NCBI RefSeq assembly: GCF_958298935.1
Contig: NC_084938.1
Span: 23,665,501-23,729,500, forward strand
Origin: Phragmites australis
Taxonomy: Eukaryota; Streptophyta; Magnoliopsida; Poales; Poaceae
Reading direction: 5' to 3'
Length of the DNA stretch: 64,000 nt
The position numbers were made by a program, and so were the translations under genes. The notes beneath the pieces are model-generated. The model saw only the letters and a program-made list of their open reading frames with translations. It was not told the DNA's origin and made no database searches. Shown here piece by piece: positions 10,872 through 22,380 of this stretch (positions are counted from its first letter, which is position 1; each line of letters opens with the position of its first letter).

Positions 10872-11229
10872 TGTTGAGTTAATCTAATTACTTTCAGTTA
10901 GGAATTAGAATTCTAAACAAATTAGATTTTCTAGTTAAAGTAGGAATCCAATACATACACTAGTTTGATCATGGTAAATCTAGCATGCATCTATATAAAC
11001 AAGGCAAAGATTTCTGTTTTTTTAACATAACTAAAGAAAGATGACATGCGATACGTACCTCTGGCTAAATTGCGATTCGATCGAGTTCTAGAATACGTGA
11101 GTTTTGCACAAGTTGCAACATATACGTGAGATTAGCGAGAGTTGATTAACTTACCGTATTTTACTATTTTAGTGTATTCGCAAGTGCAGCTCGAATCCGT
11201 TCTACACGGCTCTGGACAAAGAACCAACA
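10872..11229 (+). repeat. 3' LTR of copia-A
   Basis: This 358-bp LTR runs from TGTTGAG to CAACA, with TGTTG/CAACA inverted ends, and follows a purine-rich tract. It shares the downstream part of the 5' LTR, with a TATA-like CTATATAAACAAGG at 10991. The following bases are AAAAT, but the partner target duplication cannot be checked because the 5' end is lost. Confidence 0.88.
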
Positions 11230-11667
11230 AAAATATCCCAGTTCTGTCCCAAGCACGAGAAAAGGGATGAAACAATCCATGCAACCCAAATCCCCAGACA
11301 GGAAATTTCAATTGCCACACAAAAGTACATTCCCAAGATCCAAATCGACAAATAGCCATACCCTGCCCTTCTCCTTCCCAACATGCACCAACGTCATGAT
11401 AATCTCATCCCATCTAGGAAACCAGCACAACCAACCTAAACCCAAAGAACCACAATAAAATAAGGAACAAAGAGAAAGGAAGAAAGGAACAAACAACAGC
11501 CACCTCCTCGATCTTAGCTAAAACCAAGAACCGCTGCTCGCTAACAACCTAAGCTAGTGAGCTAAAAAGAAGGCAAATAGAAAAGGCTAAGCCGCTAAGG
11601 AGGGAGACGGTGCAATGCGATCAGCAGTAGTGGTATACCTAGCTAGCAAGCACCGGGGCGGCGGGCA
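11230..11667 (-). other. 3' flank of the ZF-HD gene
   Basis: This low-copy DNA lies between the stop of the ZF-HD gene and the copia-A LTR and must hold the 3' UTR and polyadenylation site of the minus-strand gene. No other coding region is supported. Confidence 0.6.
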
Positions 11668-12507
11668 TCAGGGCTTCTTGCCGAGGGTGTGCTTGTTGTT
11701 GTGCATCCAGACCTTGAGCACGTGGCGCTTGACGCGCACCTCCTCGCAGAACTGCTGCACGGCGGCCTCGTCGTGCTTCTGGATGCGCCAACCCAGCCGC
11801 TCCGCGAAGGCCAGCATCATGTCTTTCTGCTCCTGAGTGAACTTGGTGCGGAAACGCTTCTTGCCGGACCCGGAGCCGGAGCCGGACGGGCCACCGGAGC
11901 CGAGGGACATGCCCACCATGGGCGCCACCACCATGGGGCCGATCATCCCGGACATGTCGTCGCCCTCGTCGCGGCCAGAGTGGGAGGTGGAAGGGAGCGC
12001 GAGCGGCCGCTGCAGGTGCCCGGCCGCTGCCGCCATCTGCTGGTGCTGGTAGAGGAGGTACCCGGCCGGGGTGCGGTAGTAGGGGGAGAATTGGTGGTGC
12101 GGCGCGGCGCCGTAGGCGGTGATGGCGGCCGGGGATAGGGCGGCAGGCTCAGCGGAAGCGGCGCCCGTGGGAGAGTCGGACTCCTTGCGGTGGAAGTTGC
12201 GGTGGCAGCCGCAGGCGGCGCAGCGGAGCGCGTCGATGGAGCCCTCCTCGCCCGCAGCCATGAACTCGCCGCAGCCGTCCACCGCGTGCCCGCCGATGCC
12301 GACAGCGTGGTTCTTGAGGCACTCCCGATACCTCGTGCCCCCACCAGCTCCCCCTCCTCCTCCGCCGCCGCCTGGCGTCCTGAAGCCCCCGCTTCCGGAG
12401 TCTCCCAGTCCCAGCCGCGGCGGCAGCTGCGGCTCGTAGCTCGAGCTCACTGGAATCGGCGGCATCTCCTCATCGCCGTCGCCGTCATCGTGCTCGTCGA
12501 AGTCCAT
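11668..12507 (-). CDS. ZHD2: ZF-HD homeodomain transcription factor (ZHD1/ZHD2-like)
   Basis: An uninterrupted 279-residue frame starts at [14 protein letters not shown], as in grass ZHD1/ZHD2 proteins. Residues about 59-110 form the ZF-HD dimerisation zinc finger, with [20 protein letters not shown] and then CGEFM and [15 protein letters not shown] glycine-rich linker precedes it. A His/Pro/Ala-rich middle holds [15 protein letters not shown]. Residues about 215-275 form the atypical homeodomain ([16 protein letters not shown], then [13 protein letters not shown]). It should be a nuclear DNA-binding protein, and relatives in rice act in leaf and vascular development. The [14 protein letters not shown] form and EPAALSPAA are closer to my memory of rice ZHD2 than ZHD1. 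Intronless, as is normal for the family. GC-rich and intact, unlike everything around it. The copia LTR downstream is convergent with it. Confidence 0.95.
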   Translation of the reverse strand: MDFDEHDDGDGDEEMPPIPVSSSYEPQLPPRLGLGDSGSGGFRTPGGGGGGGGAGGGTRYRECLKNHAVGIGGHAVDGCGEFMAAGEEGSIDALRCAACGCHRNFHRKESDSPTGAASAEPAALSPAAITAYGAAPHHQFSPYYRTPAGYLLYQHQQMAAAAGHLQRPLALPSTSHSGRDEGDDMSGMIGPMVVAPMVGMSLGSGGPSGSGSGSGKKRFRTKFTQEQKDMMLAFAERLGWRIQKHDEAAVQQFCEEVRVKRHVLKVWMHNNKHTLGKKP

Positions 12508-12639
12508 GGTTGTCGGCGGCTCAGCGCACGCTGAAGCTTCCTTCTTTCCTTTTTCCTTCGAATCTCTCGTATGTTCTTGGCCGAGCTTAAGATGGGCTTA
12601 CACACTAGAGTGAGTGTTAATAGTGGAGGCTACGGGGAT

Positions 12640-12700
12640 AAGAGAGGAGGAAAATATAGGAGGGTGTGAACTGTGTACACTCCCTGCTGCTAATTTTGAC
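12640..12700 (-). promoter_or_regulatory. Possible TATA region of the ZF-HD gene
   Basis: On the minus strand CTATATTTT (12651-12659) lies about 145 bp upstream of the start codon. That would leave a 5' UTR of about 110 bp. CT-rich tracts (CTCTCTCTTGTTTCTCTCTC, about 12790) lie further upstream. Position and base content only support this. Confidence 0.4.
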
Positions 12701-14119
12701 GCACCGCTGCGGCAGGGGCAGCGGCAGCAGGCTGCAGGCAGGCAAGATGCTGTTGTGCGCTTGGGTTGATGATGTAACACAAACACGCTCCCTCTCTCTT
12801 GTTTCTCTCTCTGCCTATCTAGCCCTTCGTCTTCACTATAGTCACTACCCACTAGAGTCACTACTACAGTACTACTCTGAGGCGCACCTGTCGCTCTGTG
12901 GCGTGACGGTGTTGCTTTGGCTTCTGTACATCTTTGTTCTCTCTCCTCCCGGCAGTGCGTGTGCTGCTCTTTCCACGGGGATTTGCCTCCAACTCGGTTT
13001 AAAATGGGATTTAAACTTCTTGATTTGATTGTGACAGGAGCGATTCATGTCTCAAAGCTAGCTCAAGCTCTTTTCTTCCTCGGTCGCCATTGCACCTCTT
13101 CTTGCAGTGCTACAGGTCATATGGTCTACTACAGTTCGCCGGCCGAGACTAGTCTGTATTTACAAGGAATACCTCACACATTAAAACCGAACAGAGTTGA
13201 GCCTTACTCAAGCGCGTAACTTCGTCTTCGTGATCTTCCGCAGATACTGTGTATAAATGCTCTGTTGATGTCAGCGAACGACTGTTTTCACTTGGATACG
13301 TAGTATATCGTCGCGAGTTGTCCATGTTTCGATGCAATAACAGTTCTACGCTGGCATACGTAACAGAACTATCTCACCAACAATGTACTGTTATTGCAAC
13401 AACGCCGGGGCCTTGAGAAAAAAAAAAGGAAGATGCGCGTTCAATCGTGTCCTGTTAGACGATCTCCCAAAAAAAAAAAAAAGGTCCTGTTCGGCGACTC
13501 TCCGGCTAGATGTAACACAACTCATGCTCATAAAAGGCGTGCTTGGTTTGCCGGACTAACCCGTTCGGGTCGTGGTCGCGCAGGACGACGTTGTCTGCAG
13601 ATTTCCCACCGGATGGCTTTTCTCTTTTGAAATGGAAAGGAATTCCACTATACTGACGGTGACGCTAAATCGTTGGCAACCAAAACATCTGTGTATTGTT
13701 GAGAGCCCTTTGTACCACGTTATGATGATCAACTTACCTGAAATGATGCATCAAAGCTTTAGTGTATCCAACTTCACCTAGAAGCTCGGACGCGGCATGG
13801 TGCGAAGAGCACATCATGACGATTGCATTAGGGTACAGGAGCTCACGCACGGTTAGTGTAGTGGCACTGCGCTTAGAGAGTGTGCTTATATTAGGAAACA
13901 ATTTTTTTTATGCCACGTCAGATGATAGGTGCTTATAGATACGGAAATGTGCTTAAGTTTGATTCAGGTGTCCATAGCGTGCTAACAAGATAGTTCAACA
14001 TTTTTAAGCACTACATTGTATTGGAGAAAAGCATTTATACATCCGCTTAATGGCTTGTATTCTCCCTCATTTTGCACTCGTTCCTAACTCCGAAGGGGTG
14101 ATCAAATCAAATGAGAGAA
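12701..14119. other. Upstream flank of the ZF-HD gene, no gene seen
   Basis: Low-copy DNA with two A-runs (about 13420 and 13470). A short hairpin is formed by TGCAATAACAGT (about 13335) and its complement (about 13387). No open frame here has recognisable protein content. It probably contains the distal promoter of the ZF-HD gene. Confidence 0.5.
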
Positions 14120-14124
14120 AAGGG

Positions 14125-14528
14125 TGTCAACATACCAGGAATAGCTATTCCCGAGCCGACCACAGACGGAAGAACTAAAGCTGAAGATAGGAACCTTGAA
14201 CCCAATGAGTCTGACGAAGGAGTTGGATCTAAACCTGATGAAGAGAAGACTGAACCAGACAAAGTCCAGGCTCGACGTGAATGACATCTAAATGTGCACA
14301 TGTCTGGACCTGAATAGGGGAGATAGCTGTAAGTGGGCCCAAGGCTAGCTTTATTCGTGCAGAAATATAAGCGCTGACGATGGTTGAGGAAGCCAATTTA
14401 GAACAGAACAACTACTGCTGCATTCGAACCTCTAATCTCGTTGTCATTCCTTGTCTAGAACTCTTGTTCCCCATCTGAAACTCTCTGATTCCTCTCTGAT
14501 TCCCTCACCACCTCCTCTGCTACTAACA
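14125..14528 (+). repeat. 5' LTR of gypsy-A
   Basis: Starts TGTCAACATACC and ends CTACTAACA; the ancestral inverted ends were probably TGTTAG/CTAACA. It aligns along its length with 19259-19668. Confidence 0.9.
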
Positions 14529-14543
14529 ATTGGTACTCAGAGC
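14529..14543 (+). other. Primer binding site of gypsy-A
   Basis: TTGGTACTCAGAGC directly follows the LTR. It is a one-base-insertion variant of the initiator Met tRNA complement TGGTATCAGAGC. Confidence 0.75.
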
Positions 14544-15952
14544 ATGATCCTGGAGAGCCACCATGACCACTACACCCGCTTCCAGCGCAAGTTGGGGGCG
14601 ATGGAGATTAACACCAAAGCGATCATCGTAGAGATGAATAAGCGTTTCATCAAGTTCGATCTCAAGTGGGGAGAAGAGATTCCTGGAGCAAGATCAGAAG
14701 AAGGACGAACATGTGGAGGCGTTGGAAGCGGCTGCAGCGATGATCATGGCGTGGAGACCACAGATCGAGTCCATCGTCGACGACGTCAAGATAGAAGTCA
14801 ACAAGCTCAACAAGCACTGGGAAAGAATGGTGCTACTATAGTCAACAAGCACGCCCGCCTTGCTCATGAGTCCTAGATCAGCGTCTGCATGCCCACCTAC
14901 TGGAGCTAGCACCGATGGCCCAATTGGGCACTGCGTCAAACACTTGCCCTAGGAGAATGAGTTCGGGTCGATCATCGCCCTGACTCACCTCCCGGTCAGA
15001 GGTAACCATGAATCACCAACTCTCTATCCTGCAATGTCAAATTTCAATTCATCTCATAGGCATCGTGATAGCATCGCTGGAAATGAAAGACATGGATATG
15101 GGGGAAAGTTACCTAAGATGCATTTCCTTCAATTTGATGGAGAGAACCCCAAAATGTGGTAGTCTAGGTGCGAAAATTACTTTGAGATGTATTCTGTAGA
15201 CCTAATGATATGGATCAAAGTGGCCACGATGCATTTTGTTGGTCCAACCTCTCGATGGCTGCAATCAGCAGAACGTCGTCTAGTGCACGCAAATTAGGGG
15301 GACTTGTGTCAGATGATTAGGGATCAGTTTGGTCATGATCAACATGAGTCCTTGATCCACCAACTATTCCACATCAAGCAATCAGGTTCAATCACAGATT
15401 ATGTGGAGAAATTCTCCCAATTAGTGGACCAGCTTGATGCATACTAGGATGTGACTGATCTGCATTACTATACCATGCGATTCGTAGATGGGCCATGAGA
15501 TGATATTAAGTCCTCTGTTGCTATACAATGTCCTTCAAATTAGGATACTGCTTGTGCCTTGACATTGTTGTAGGAGGAGATATCTGAAGGTGGTAGATGC
15601 CTGGAGTTCAAGAAGCCAGAAGCATCCTACTTCACTAAGACCATTCCCAGGGGGCCTCAACCACTATCATCACCACCACCAAAGCTGGACAGACTGGATG
15701 GCCCAACACAATGACAGGACTGACGCAACTTGGAGGCAGCTCGAGCCCAGACTCCAAAAGAGAAGCTTGCAGCCTTGCATGCATATTGAAGGGCTCGAGG
15801 TCTCTGTCAGAGATGTGCTGCAAAATGGAGTAGAGATCACTGATGCGCTGCCACGTTACCACTACATGCTATTAAGGAGGTATGGGAATTATTCAATTGT
15901 GAAGACATGGATTGCAGTACTGAGTTGGAGGAACCAATTGAAGGTGCTTTGA
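14544..15952 (+). pseudogene. gypsy-A gag remnant
   Basis: The N-terminal part is open over 14544-14876. The retrotransposon gag domain lies at about 15090-15600 and reads FDGENPKMW, RCENYFEMYSVD, MIRDQFGHDQHESLIHQLF and DYVEKFSQLVDQLDAY, separated by in-frame stops, as in chromovirus gag proteins. A Pro/His/Gln-rich stretch follows. At least five stops prevent expression. Confidence 0.85.
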
Positions 15953-17230
15953 TGTCAATATCTAGAGATGATGTCAGTGGAACCAACTCATCACCAAGAA
16001 CTCTGAAACTATCCGGGAATATTCAGAATGTTGCCACAGGCAACTCACACTCTTTTGTCAGTTAGCACATAGCTGATAGGTTGCAGAGCATTACAAGGAT
16101 GGCAAAACCAATAAAGGTGCAAGTAGCAAATGATCATATTCTTTTTTGTGATCAAGAATGAGTTCAAGCCAAATGGTTTCTCGAAGGATATGACTTTTAG
16201 TCAACACTCAAAGTTTTCCCATTCCAAGCTTATGATTCATTGTGGGCATGGATTGGTTCGAGGCACATAGCCCCATGAAGTTTGACTAGAGCATGAAGAA
16301 GATGCATATTCCCTATAGAAACACTCACATTACTCTTCAAGGATTCCTAGAAGAAGTTCCAGCCTGCACAGTTGTCCAAGTGTTGGATTCGGATCAGGCA
16401 TTGGTTTAGAATCTACCTGAAGACATCCAAACACTGATATCCAGATATTCTTTAGTATTTGCTACTCCCCAAGGTTTACCACCCTCAAGGGCATGCTACC
16501 ACCATATCCCACTGATTGAAGGTGCAAGTCCAGTCAATTTGAGACCTTATTGATATGACCAGCCTTGAAGTCTTAAATTGAGAAACAAATCACAGAGATG
16601 CTAGACAGTTGAGTCATACAACTCAACAATAGTTCCTTCTCTTCTTTAGTGGTCTTAATGAAGAAGAAAGATGGCACCTGGAGGTTTTGTGTTGATTATT
16701 GACATCTGAATGCCCTCACATTGAAATCCAAGTATCCAGTGCATGTAATCGATGAGCTATTGGATGAACTCTCCAGGGCATGTTGGTTTTATAATCTCGA
16801 TCTATGGGCTGGGTATCATCAAATACAGCTAGCACCGAGAGAGGAGCATAAAACAGTGTTTCAAATGCATCATAAACATTTTGAGTTCAAGGTTATGACT
16901 TTTGGCCTCTCGGGAGCCCCAGCTACCTTCCTAGGAGCTATGAATGTTACTCTAGCACCTTTACTCCGTAAGTGTGTCTTGATTTTCTTCGATGACATTT
17001 TGGTGTACAACCCCACTTGTAGTTCTCATCTATTGCATTTGGAACAAGTTCTGCAATTGCTTCCGAAAAACCAATGGCAAATCAAAATGAGTAAGTGCTC
17101 CTTTGCTCAACAAAAGAGCAATTACCTAGGCCATGTTATTAGCAAACAAGGTGTAGCTACGGATGAATCCAAAATTGAAGCAATTAGAACTTGGCTATAG
17201 CCCACTAGTGTGAAGGAATTGAGGAGTTTA
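15953..17230 (+). pseudogene. gypsy-A protease and reverse transcriptase remnant
   Basis: Near 16026 the protease box reads NVATGNSHSFVS, where the catalytic Asp is replaced by Ala. The reverse transcriptase is open over 16721-17200 (160 codons) and shows NLDLWAGYHQIQLAP, FKVMTFGLSGAPATF and the catalytic box IFFDDILVYN with FFDD in place of YVDD. The upstream part (LMKKKDGTWRFCVDY region, about 16655) carries stops. A tRNA-primed DNA polymerase in life, now inactive. Confidence 0.88.
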
Positions 17231-17874
17231 TGAGATTATCAAGTTACAATAGAAAGTTCATCAGTAACTATGGAATTATCAATAAACCCATCTCATATAT
17301 TCTTAGAAAACACATACCTTTTGTGTGGACCAAGGACCATCATAAGGATTTCCAGGTCTTAAAACAATCTCTATGGTCTTTTTAGGTCTTAAAGCAATCC
17401 ATGTGTTCTCCGAATCTTTCTAACCCATTTGGCATCAAGACAGATTCTTGTGAAATCAGAGTGGGAGCAGTGCTGCTGCAGGAAGGCTACCCCATAGGCT
17501 TTGTCAGCAAAGCTTTGGGCCCTCGAACACACGGTCTCACCACATACGAAAAGGAATATCCAGCCATCCTAATTGCATTGGACAAGTGGCATTCCTATTT
17601 GCAGAATAGCGAATTTACGATATTCATAGACCAGCGCAACCTGTCCCATCTCAATGAGCAGCAACTAAATACACCCTGGCAACAGAAGGTGTTTACCAAA
17701 CTGCTAGGATTGCGCTACCGCATAGTTTACAAGAAGGGATCGGACAATCGAGCGGCTGATGCTCTCTCTCGCCATCCCAAGCCACCTGAATCCATATTCT
17801 CCATATCTATGTGTGGCTCTCAATGGCTCGAAGATGTAGTCAAGGCCTATGACACTGACGCTCGTGCCTGCTAG
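17231..17874 (+). pseudogene. gypsy-A connection and RNase H domain
   Basis: After a broken connection segment (SSYNRKFISNYG), the RNase H domain is open from 17401 to 17874. It shows KTDSCEIRVGAVLLQEGYPI, TTYEKEYPAILIAL, FIDQRNLSHL and NRAADALSRHP, the usual catalytic regions. The domain itself looks intact but is detached from its neighbours by stops. Confidence 0.88.
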
Positions 17875-19275
17875 TTGCTAATTGAACTATCTATCCAACA
17901 ACAGGCTTTTGGCAAGTTCCACCTACAATAGGGGGTAATTCGCTACAAAAAACGCGTATGGTTGTGGCACAACAAGCAACTACAACAGCAAGTAATGCGA
18001 GCACTACATGACAACGCCATCGAAGGGCATTCCGGGTTTAAGGTCACATACCGCCGCATCAAACAACTGTTCTTCTAGGAAGGTATGAAATCACAAATTC
18101 AGCAATTTGTCTCCTCTTGTGCTATTTGCCAACATGCCAAACTAGACCACGCGTGTTACCCAGGACTACTTTAACCATTGCCAATTCCCAATCAATCTTG
18201 GCACATGATCTCGATGGATTTCATCAAAGGTCTACTGCAATCTGGATCAGTCAATTGCATTCTAGTAGTGGTGGACAAGTTTTCATGGTATGCACATTTC
18301 TTACCTCTGCTGCATCCTTTCACCGTAGCCAAAGTGGCCAAGCTATTCTTGGATAATGTTTATAAGCTACATGGTATGCCCAATTTGATCATATCTGACT
18401 GGACAGAGTGCTCACGAGTGTCTTTTGGCAAGAATTATTTCGGCTCACAGGTACCCAGTTGCTTATGAGTACGTCATATCACCCGCAGACTAACAGTCAG
18501 ACGAAACGAGTTAATTAGTGCCTAGAAACCTTCCTTCGCTATTTTGCACATGCATACCCTGGTAAATGGAGCTCTTGGTTGTTGCTGGCCAAATTCTGGT
18601 ACAACACATGCCATCATTCTTCTCTGGGGCGATTGCCACTTAAAGTCCTCTACGGTCACTCCCCTCGTTTCTTTGGCATTGATTTAGACAAGGTATGCAC
18701 CTCTCCTGATCTGCAAGAATGGTTGCAGGAGCGTGAACTGATGACTCGTCTAGTTTGGTAACATCTAAATTGAGCGTATGAAAGAGTAGGCTCACAAGAA
18801 TAGGTCAGAATGCACATTTGATGTGGGATACATGGTTTTTCTGAAATTTCAACCGTATGTCCAGTCTTTAGTTGCAACTCAAGCTAATCACAAACTTGCA
18901 TTCAAGTTTTATGGTCCTTATCGTATTTTGGAGAGAGTGGGTACAATTGCATACAAGCTTGAACTACCGGCGTCTGTAGCGATCCACCCTACCTTTCATG
19001 TATCCCAACTCAAGAAGGCGGTGGGCCATAATCATACTATCATTACTTCCTTACTTGATGACCAGCAAGCTCTGCAGGTTCCATTGCAAGTTCTGGACAA
19101 ACGACTGATGACGCGCTGTGCCTCCACAGTGATGCAGACGTTTATTCACTGCTCAGGTATGCCAAAGGAGTTGGCGGTGTGGGAAGACATTGAAGCACTC
19201 AAGCAAAGGTTCCCTCATGTGCTTGCTTTGGGACAAGTAGGTTCTCTGGAGGGGTGCCTATTAGCATACCAGTAA
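17875..19275 (+). pseudogene. gypsy-A integrase with chromodomain-like C-terminus
   Basis: The zinc-binding HHCC segment lies at about 17985-18140 (EGHSGFKVTYRR, SSCAICQHAK). The core follows with MDFIKGLL and ISDWTE at about 18210-18405. A later segment over 18579-18761 reads FWYNTCHHSSLGRLP. The last frame (18823-19275) contains YGPYRILERVGTIAYKLELP, HPTFHVSQLKKAVG and a chromodomain-like end, ELAVWEDIEALKQRFP. That tail indicates a chromovirus such as the Reina or Tekay clades. Stops at several points inactivate it. Confidence 0.87.
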
Positions 19276-19668
19276 TAGCTATTCTCGGGCTGACAACAGA
19301 TGGAAGAACTGAAGCTGAAGAGAGGAGCCTTAAATCTGACGAGCCTGATGATGAAGGAGTTGCATCTTAACCTGACGAAGAGAAGACTAAACCGAACGAG
19401 GTCCGGGCTTGAGGCGAATGACGTCCGAATGTGCGCATGTCTGGACCCGAGTTGGTGAGATAGCCGTAAGTGGGCCCAAGGCTAGCTGTATTCGTGCAGA
19501 AATATAAGTGCAAAAATATAAGCGCTGACGGTGGCTGAGGAAGCCAAGTTAGAACAGAACAGCTACTGCTGCATTCGAACCTCTAATCTCGTTGCTGTTC
19601 CTTGTCTAGAACTTTTGTTATCCATCTGAAACTCTCTGATTCCCTCGCCACCTTCTCTACTACTAACA
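19259..19668 (+). repeat. 3' LTR of gypsy-A
   Basis: Starts TATTAGCATACC, where the canonical TG has decayed to TA, and ends CTACTAACA. It carries a 14-bp tandem duplication absent from the 5' LTR. Confidence 0.9.
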
Positions 19669-19965
19669 AAGGGCAAGAGGAACGATTTCGCCCGCTAGCT
19701 AAAGTGCGAACGTTAATTAGCAATTTCATCTGACCAGTACACACGCTCTTCTTCCATGATTACATTGCATAATGAAACTTTGGATTGAATCAACTTCGTT
19801 AAACCAACTAATAAGGCACCTAAACTGACTGACTTCGGTACTGATGACTGAATTCCAAAATGTGCGTCTGATTTGGTGCCTATTTGGCCACCGGCGCGGC
19901 GTCCAATTGGAAGGGGCAAAGAAACGCCACGCCTCGGCTGCCTCCAATCTGTATCCTCCTATTGT

Positions 19966-20213
19966 ACTCCCTCTAATTATAAATATTTAACGTTTTTGAT
20001 CAAGATTCGATTAAATTTTTAAAACTTTGATAGTCAATAGCTTTTTAAATATTTAGTTTAGAAATATAAAAATCGTATGGGTAGAGTTGTCATGAAAAAT
20101 ATTTTTATAATATTAAAATTTTATTATATATTATAATTATATTCTAATAAAAAATAATGATCAAAATTACACATCGAAAATCATTAAAAAATTAAAAACA
20201 TCATATATTTTTG
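19966..20213. mobile_element. Stowaway-like MITE remnant
   Basis: AT-rich block starting TACTCCCTCTAATTATAAAT, the typical beginning of grass Stowaway-type MITEs, and running to TTTTTGACCAGAC. I could not find a matching inverted end, so it is probably truncated or decayed. Confidence 0.45.
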
Positions 20214-22042
20214 ACCAGACAAAATATTGTATATACTGGTCAGGTCCGAGGCCATATCCCAACGGCAAGCACCAGCCAGAACCGGATCCGGATGCTACTG
20301 TGTAAAATTCATTCCATTTTGACGAGATCACACGGCGCATGCAGCGTGTAGGGAGTGGAGATCCCTCCCTACGGCCGCCTCCGTACGTGTGATACGCGTT
20401 CAATTCTACGCCGCCTCCGACGGGCCCAAGACTCACAACCGATCGGATCATGTACCGGCGCGTGTACCCGGGCCGGCCGGATCGTACATCGTAGCCCCAC
20501 TGTGACTGCACCTTACGAGTTATGGCCGTGCGTGCTTCGTTTGCTTTTACTACGCTAACTGTTCATTTTTGTAAGCCGCTACGTACGTGAAGCCGGAATG
20601 GAACGATGGGTACACTTGTAAAGTTGACTAGAGAGGCTCGGCCCATCCTCTGATTTACGCATGGACAGGATGGCACGCCGTGCAGTACGTACAGATGTAC
20701 GCATGCCGCAATCTAATCCATCTCGCAAATGCATTTTCGAGTGTATGGGGACAGACGGCAGGAGTTCAAATTGGTTCATCGACAACTCGTCGGTACATGT
20801 ACTTGTTTTCGGTTGTAACTGTTAGCTAGGTGTGCGTACGTGGAATTGGATTACCTTAATTTTTTTTAGAAATTTAGTCTTCATAAAATTATAGGCATCG
20901 ATCTTCATGACAGAATTGAAATTCGGATAGATTGACTCTGCCAGTATAGACGTGTAGATTAGCCTCTACATATATTACTGTGTCTTAGAAACTAGCCGGG
21001 TGGAGCCGGCTACTTGGTGATGAACCAAACAGAAGATCACGAGCGTTGTTATTTCTCGCAACAACCAGTCAACTACCAACAAACGACCGTAGATATCGTG
21101 GCCCCGCTGCTGATGCGCGCGCGGCAGGTCCCCATTTGCATGATCGATCAAAAGGACCACACGCAGCCACCGCGATCTATTGCATGTATGCGTCGCCTGA
21201 ACCGGGCCTTTTTCCTGCCGCATGGGCGCACGCCCAAGCAAACGATCGAGGATCGACTACGCACCACCACCCGGCAAAGACCGCGCCGCATGATTGCGTG
21301 AAACCCCTGTGAAGTGCGCGAGGTGGTGGGAGGAGATCTTCTCCGTGCTGTCGTCGCGCGGGGCGATCCACTCGAGTGCGCAACTGTGCATGCGGCAGCC
21401 TGTGCCGTACCGCCGCATAGACGTAGGTGCTGCTACTTGTAATCAGGGGCGGAGCAAGAAATAGGCTGAGCCCCGAGCTGTGCTAGTTAATACATACATA
21501 AATTATTTGTAACTTTAGTATTTGTATATATTTTTTCAAGTGGCTTTCCATTGTTTTTCTAGCCCAAGACCAGGGCTGGAGCACGGACAGAACGGGCCTG
21601 TCTCCGCCACTGCCTCTCTTTCCGTCCCGCTGGCGTGCGTCCGTCATGTGCATCCAAAACGGAAGGGATAAAAAGGCCGTGGAGAAAGCGCAGGCAGCGG
21701 CTGATGCGTCCAAGCCGCTGAAAAGATGGATCGAAGGCGTTGGGACTTGGTGCCCGCGAAGGCGTGGTAGACGACAACCCAGCAAAGTGGCCAGCTAGCC
21801 ACCCCAGCTGATTACAACTCCCATGCATGTTCTAATAGGTGCAGTAAGCAGGTTGTGCCATCGAGAGTGAGACAGCGATCGCCGAGAGAGACAACGCATG
21901 CAGAAGCAGGACCGTCCAAACTCCAAACCAAGGCTATCCCATGCATACAGCGCAGCCCTGGAGGCTAGCTCGATCCCTGCCAACAATATTCCGAGGGCAC
22001 ATACGTGCTGCGGACAGGGAGCAGCACAGCAGGCCGCGATAT
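20214..22042. other. Low-copy GC-rich spacer, no gene supported
   Basis: CpG- and GTAC-rich DNA with many short overlapping frames in both strands, none with recognisable protein content. Except for the MITE-like block at 21444-21612, I see no repeats. It could contain regulatory DNA or a decayed gene. Confidence 0.4.
21444..21612. mobile_element. hAT-like MITE
   Basis: A 169-bp block starts CAGGGGCGGAGC and ends CTCCGCCACTG, giving 11-bp inverted ends with one mismatch, a pattern common in grass hAT MITEs. The flanking 8-mers (CTTGTAAT and CCTCTCTT) do not match, so no target duplication supports it. Confidence 0.55.
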
Positions 22043-22317
22043 TGTTAGATATATGGGCTTAGCCCAATATATTTTAAGAAAAATTCTAAATAAATTTTAA
22101 GGGCTCAACTAAATAGAGATTAGATGTATCTTTTAATCTTCCGTTGCTAATGAAAGTGGAGAAAGATCAATTTATAAGTAACTGTCTCCTCTACTCACTT
22201 ACCATATATGGATGAAAGTATTGCATGAGTGATCATCGAAATCAAGTCCAGTAACTTATACATAACTTATACATGTGTGACATTCTTTTATAGTTTTATT
22301 CTTTTGTTACGTCGGCA

Positions 22318-22380
<63 letters not shown>

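Larger units (their letters stand above)
811..11229 (+). mobile_element. Ty1/copia retrotransposon (copia-A), degenerate, twice interrupted
   Basis: A plus-strand copia element reads 5' LTR remnant, primer binding site, gag, protease, integrase, reverse transcriptase, RNase H, 3' LTR. The gene order with integrase ahead of reverse transcriptase is diagnostic of Ty1/copia. The two LTRs share the stretch from TGATCATG through the terminal GAACCAACA. Two later insertions (3362-4274 and 4525-9908) split the polyprotein, and removing each with its target duplication rejoins the coding frame. Stops, frameshifts and a deletion between reverse transcriptase and RNase H show it is long dead. Its 3' LTR ends 439 bp from the stop of the ZF-HD gene. 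Confidence 0.9.
14125..19668 (+). mobile_element. Ty3/gypsy chromovirus-like retrotransposon (gypsy-A), full length, inactive
   Basis: Two LTRs of about 404 and 410 bp flank gag, protease, reverse transcriptase, RNase H, integrase and a chromodomain-like tail in Ty3/gypsy order. A perfect 5-bp target duplication AAGGG is present at 14120-14124 and 19669-19673. The LTRs differ by many transitions, and the right LTR has an extra 14-bp tandem copy (TGCAAAAATATAAG, about 19511), so the insertion is old. Coding is broken by stops and frameshifts. Confidence 0.93.

Noticed and set aside
11689..12534. Long plus-strand frames opposite the ZF-HD gene
   Set aside because: They are high-GC antisense shadows of the conserved minus-strand coding sequence.
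13335..13400. 12-bp hairpin TGCAATAACAGT as a terminator or microRNA precursor
   Set aside because: Too short for a plant miRNA stem and no target duplication for a MITE.
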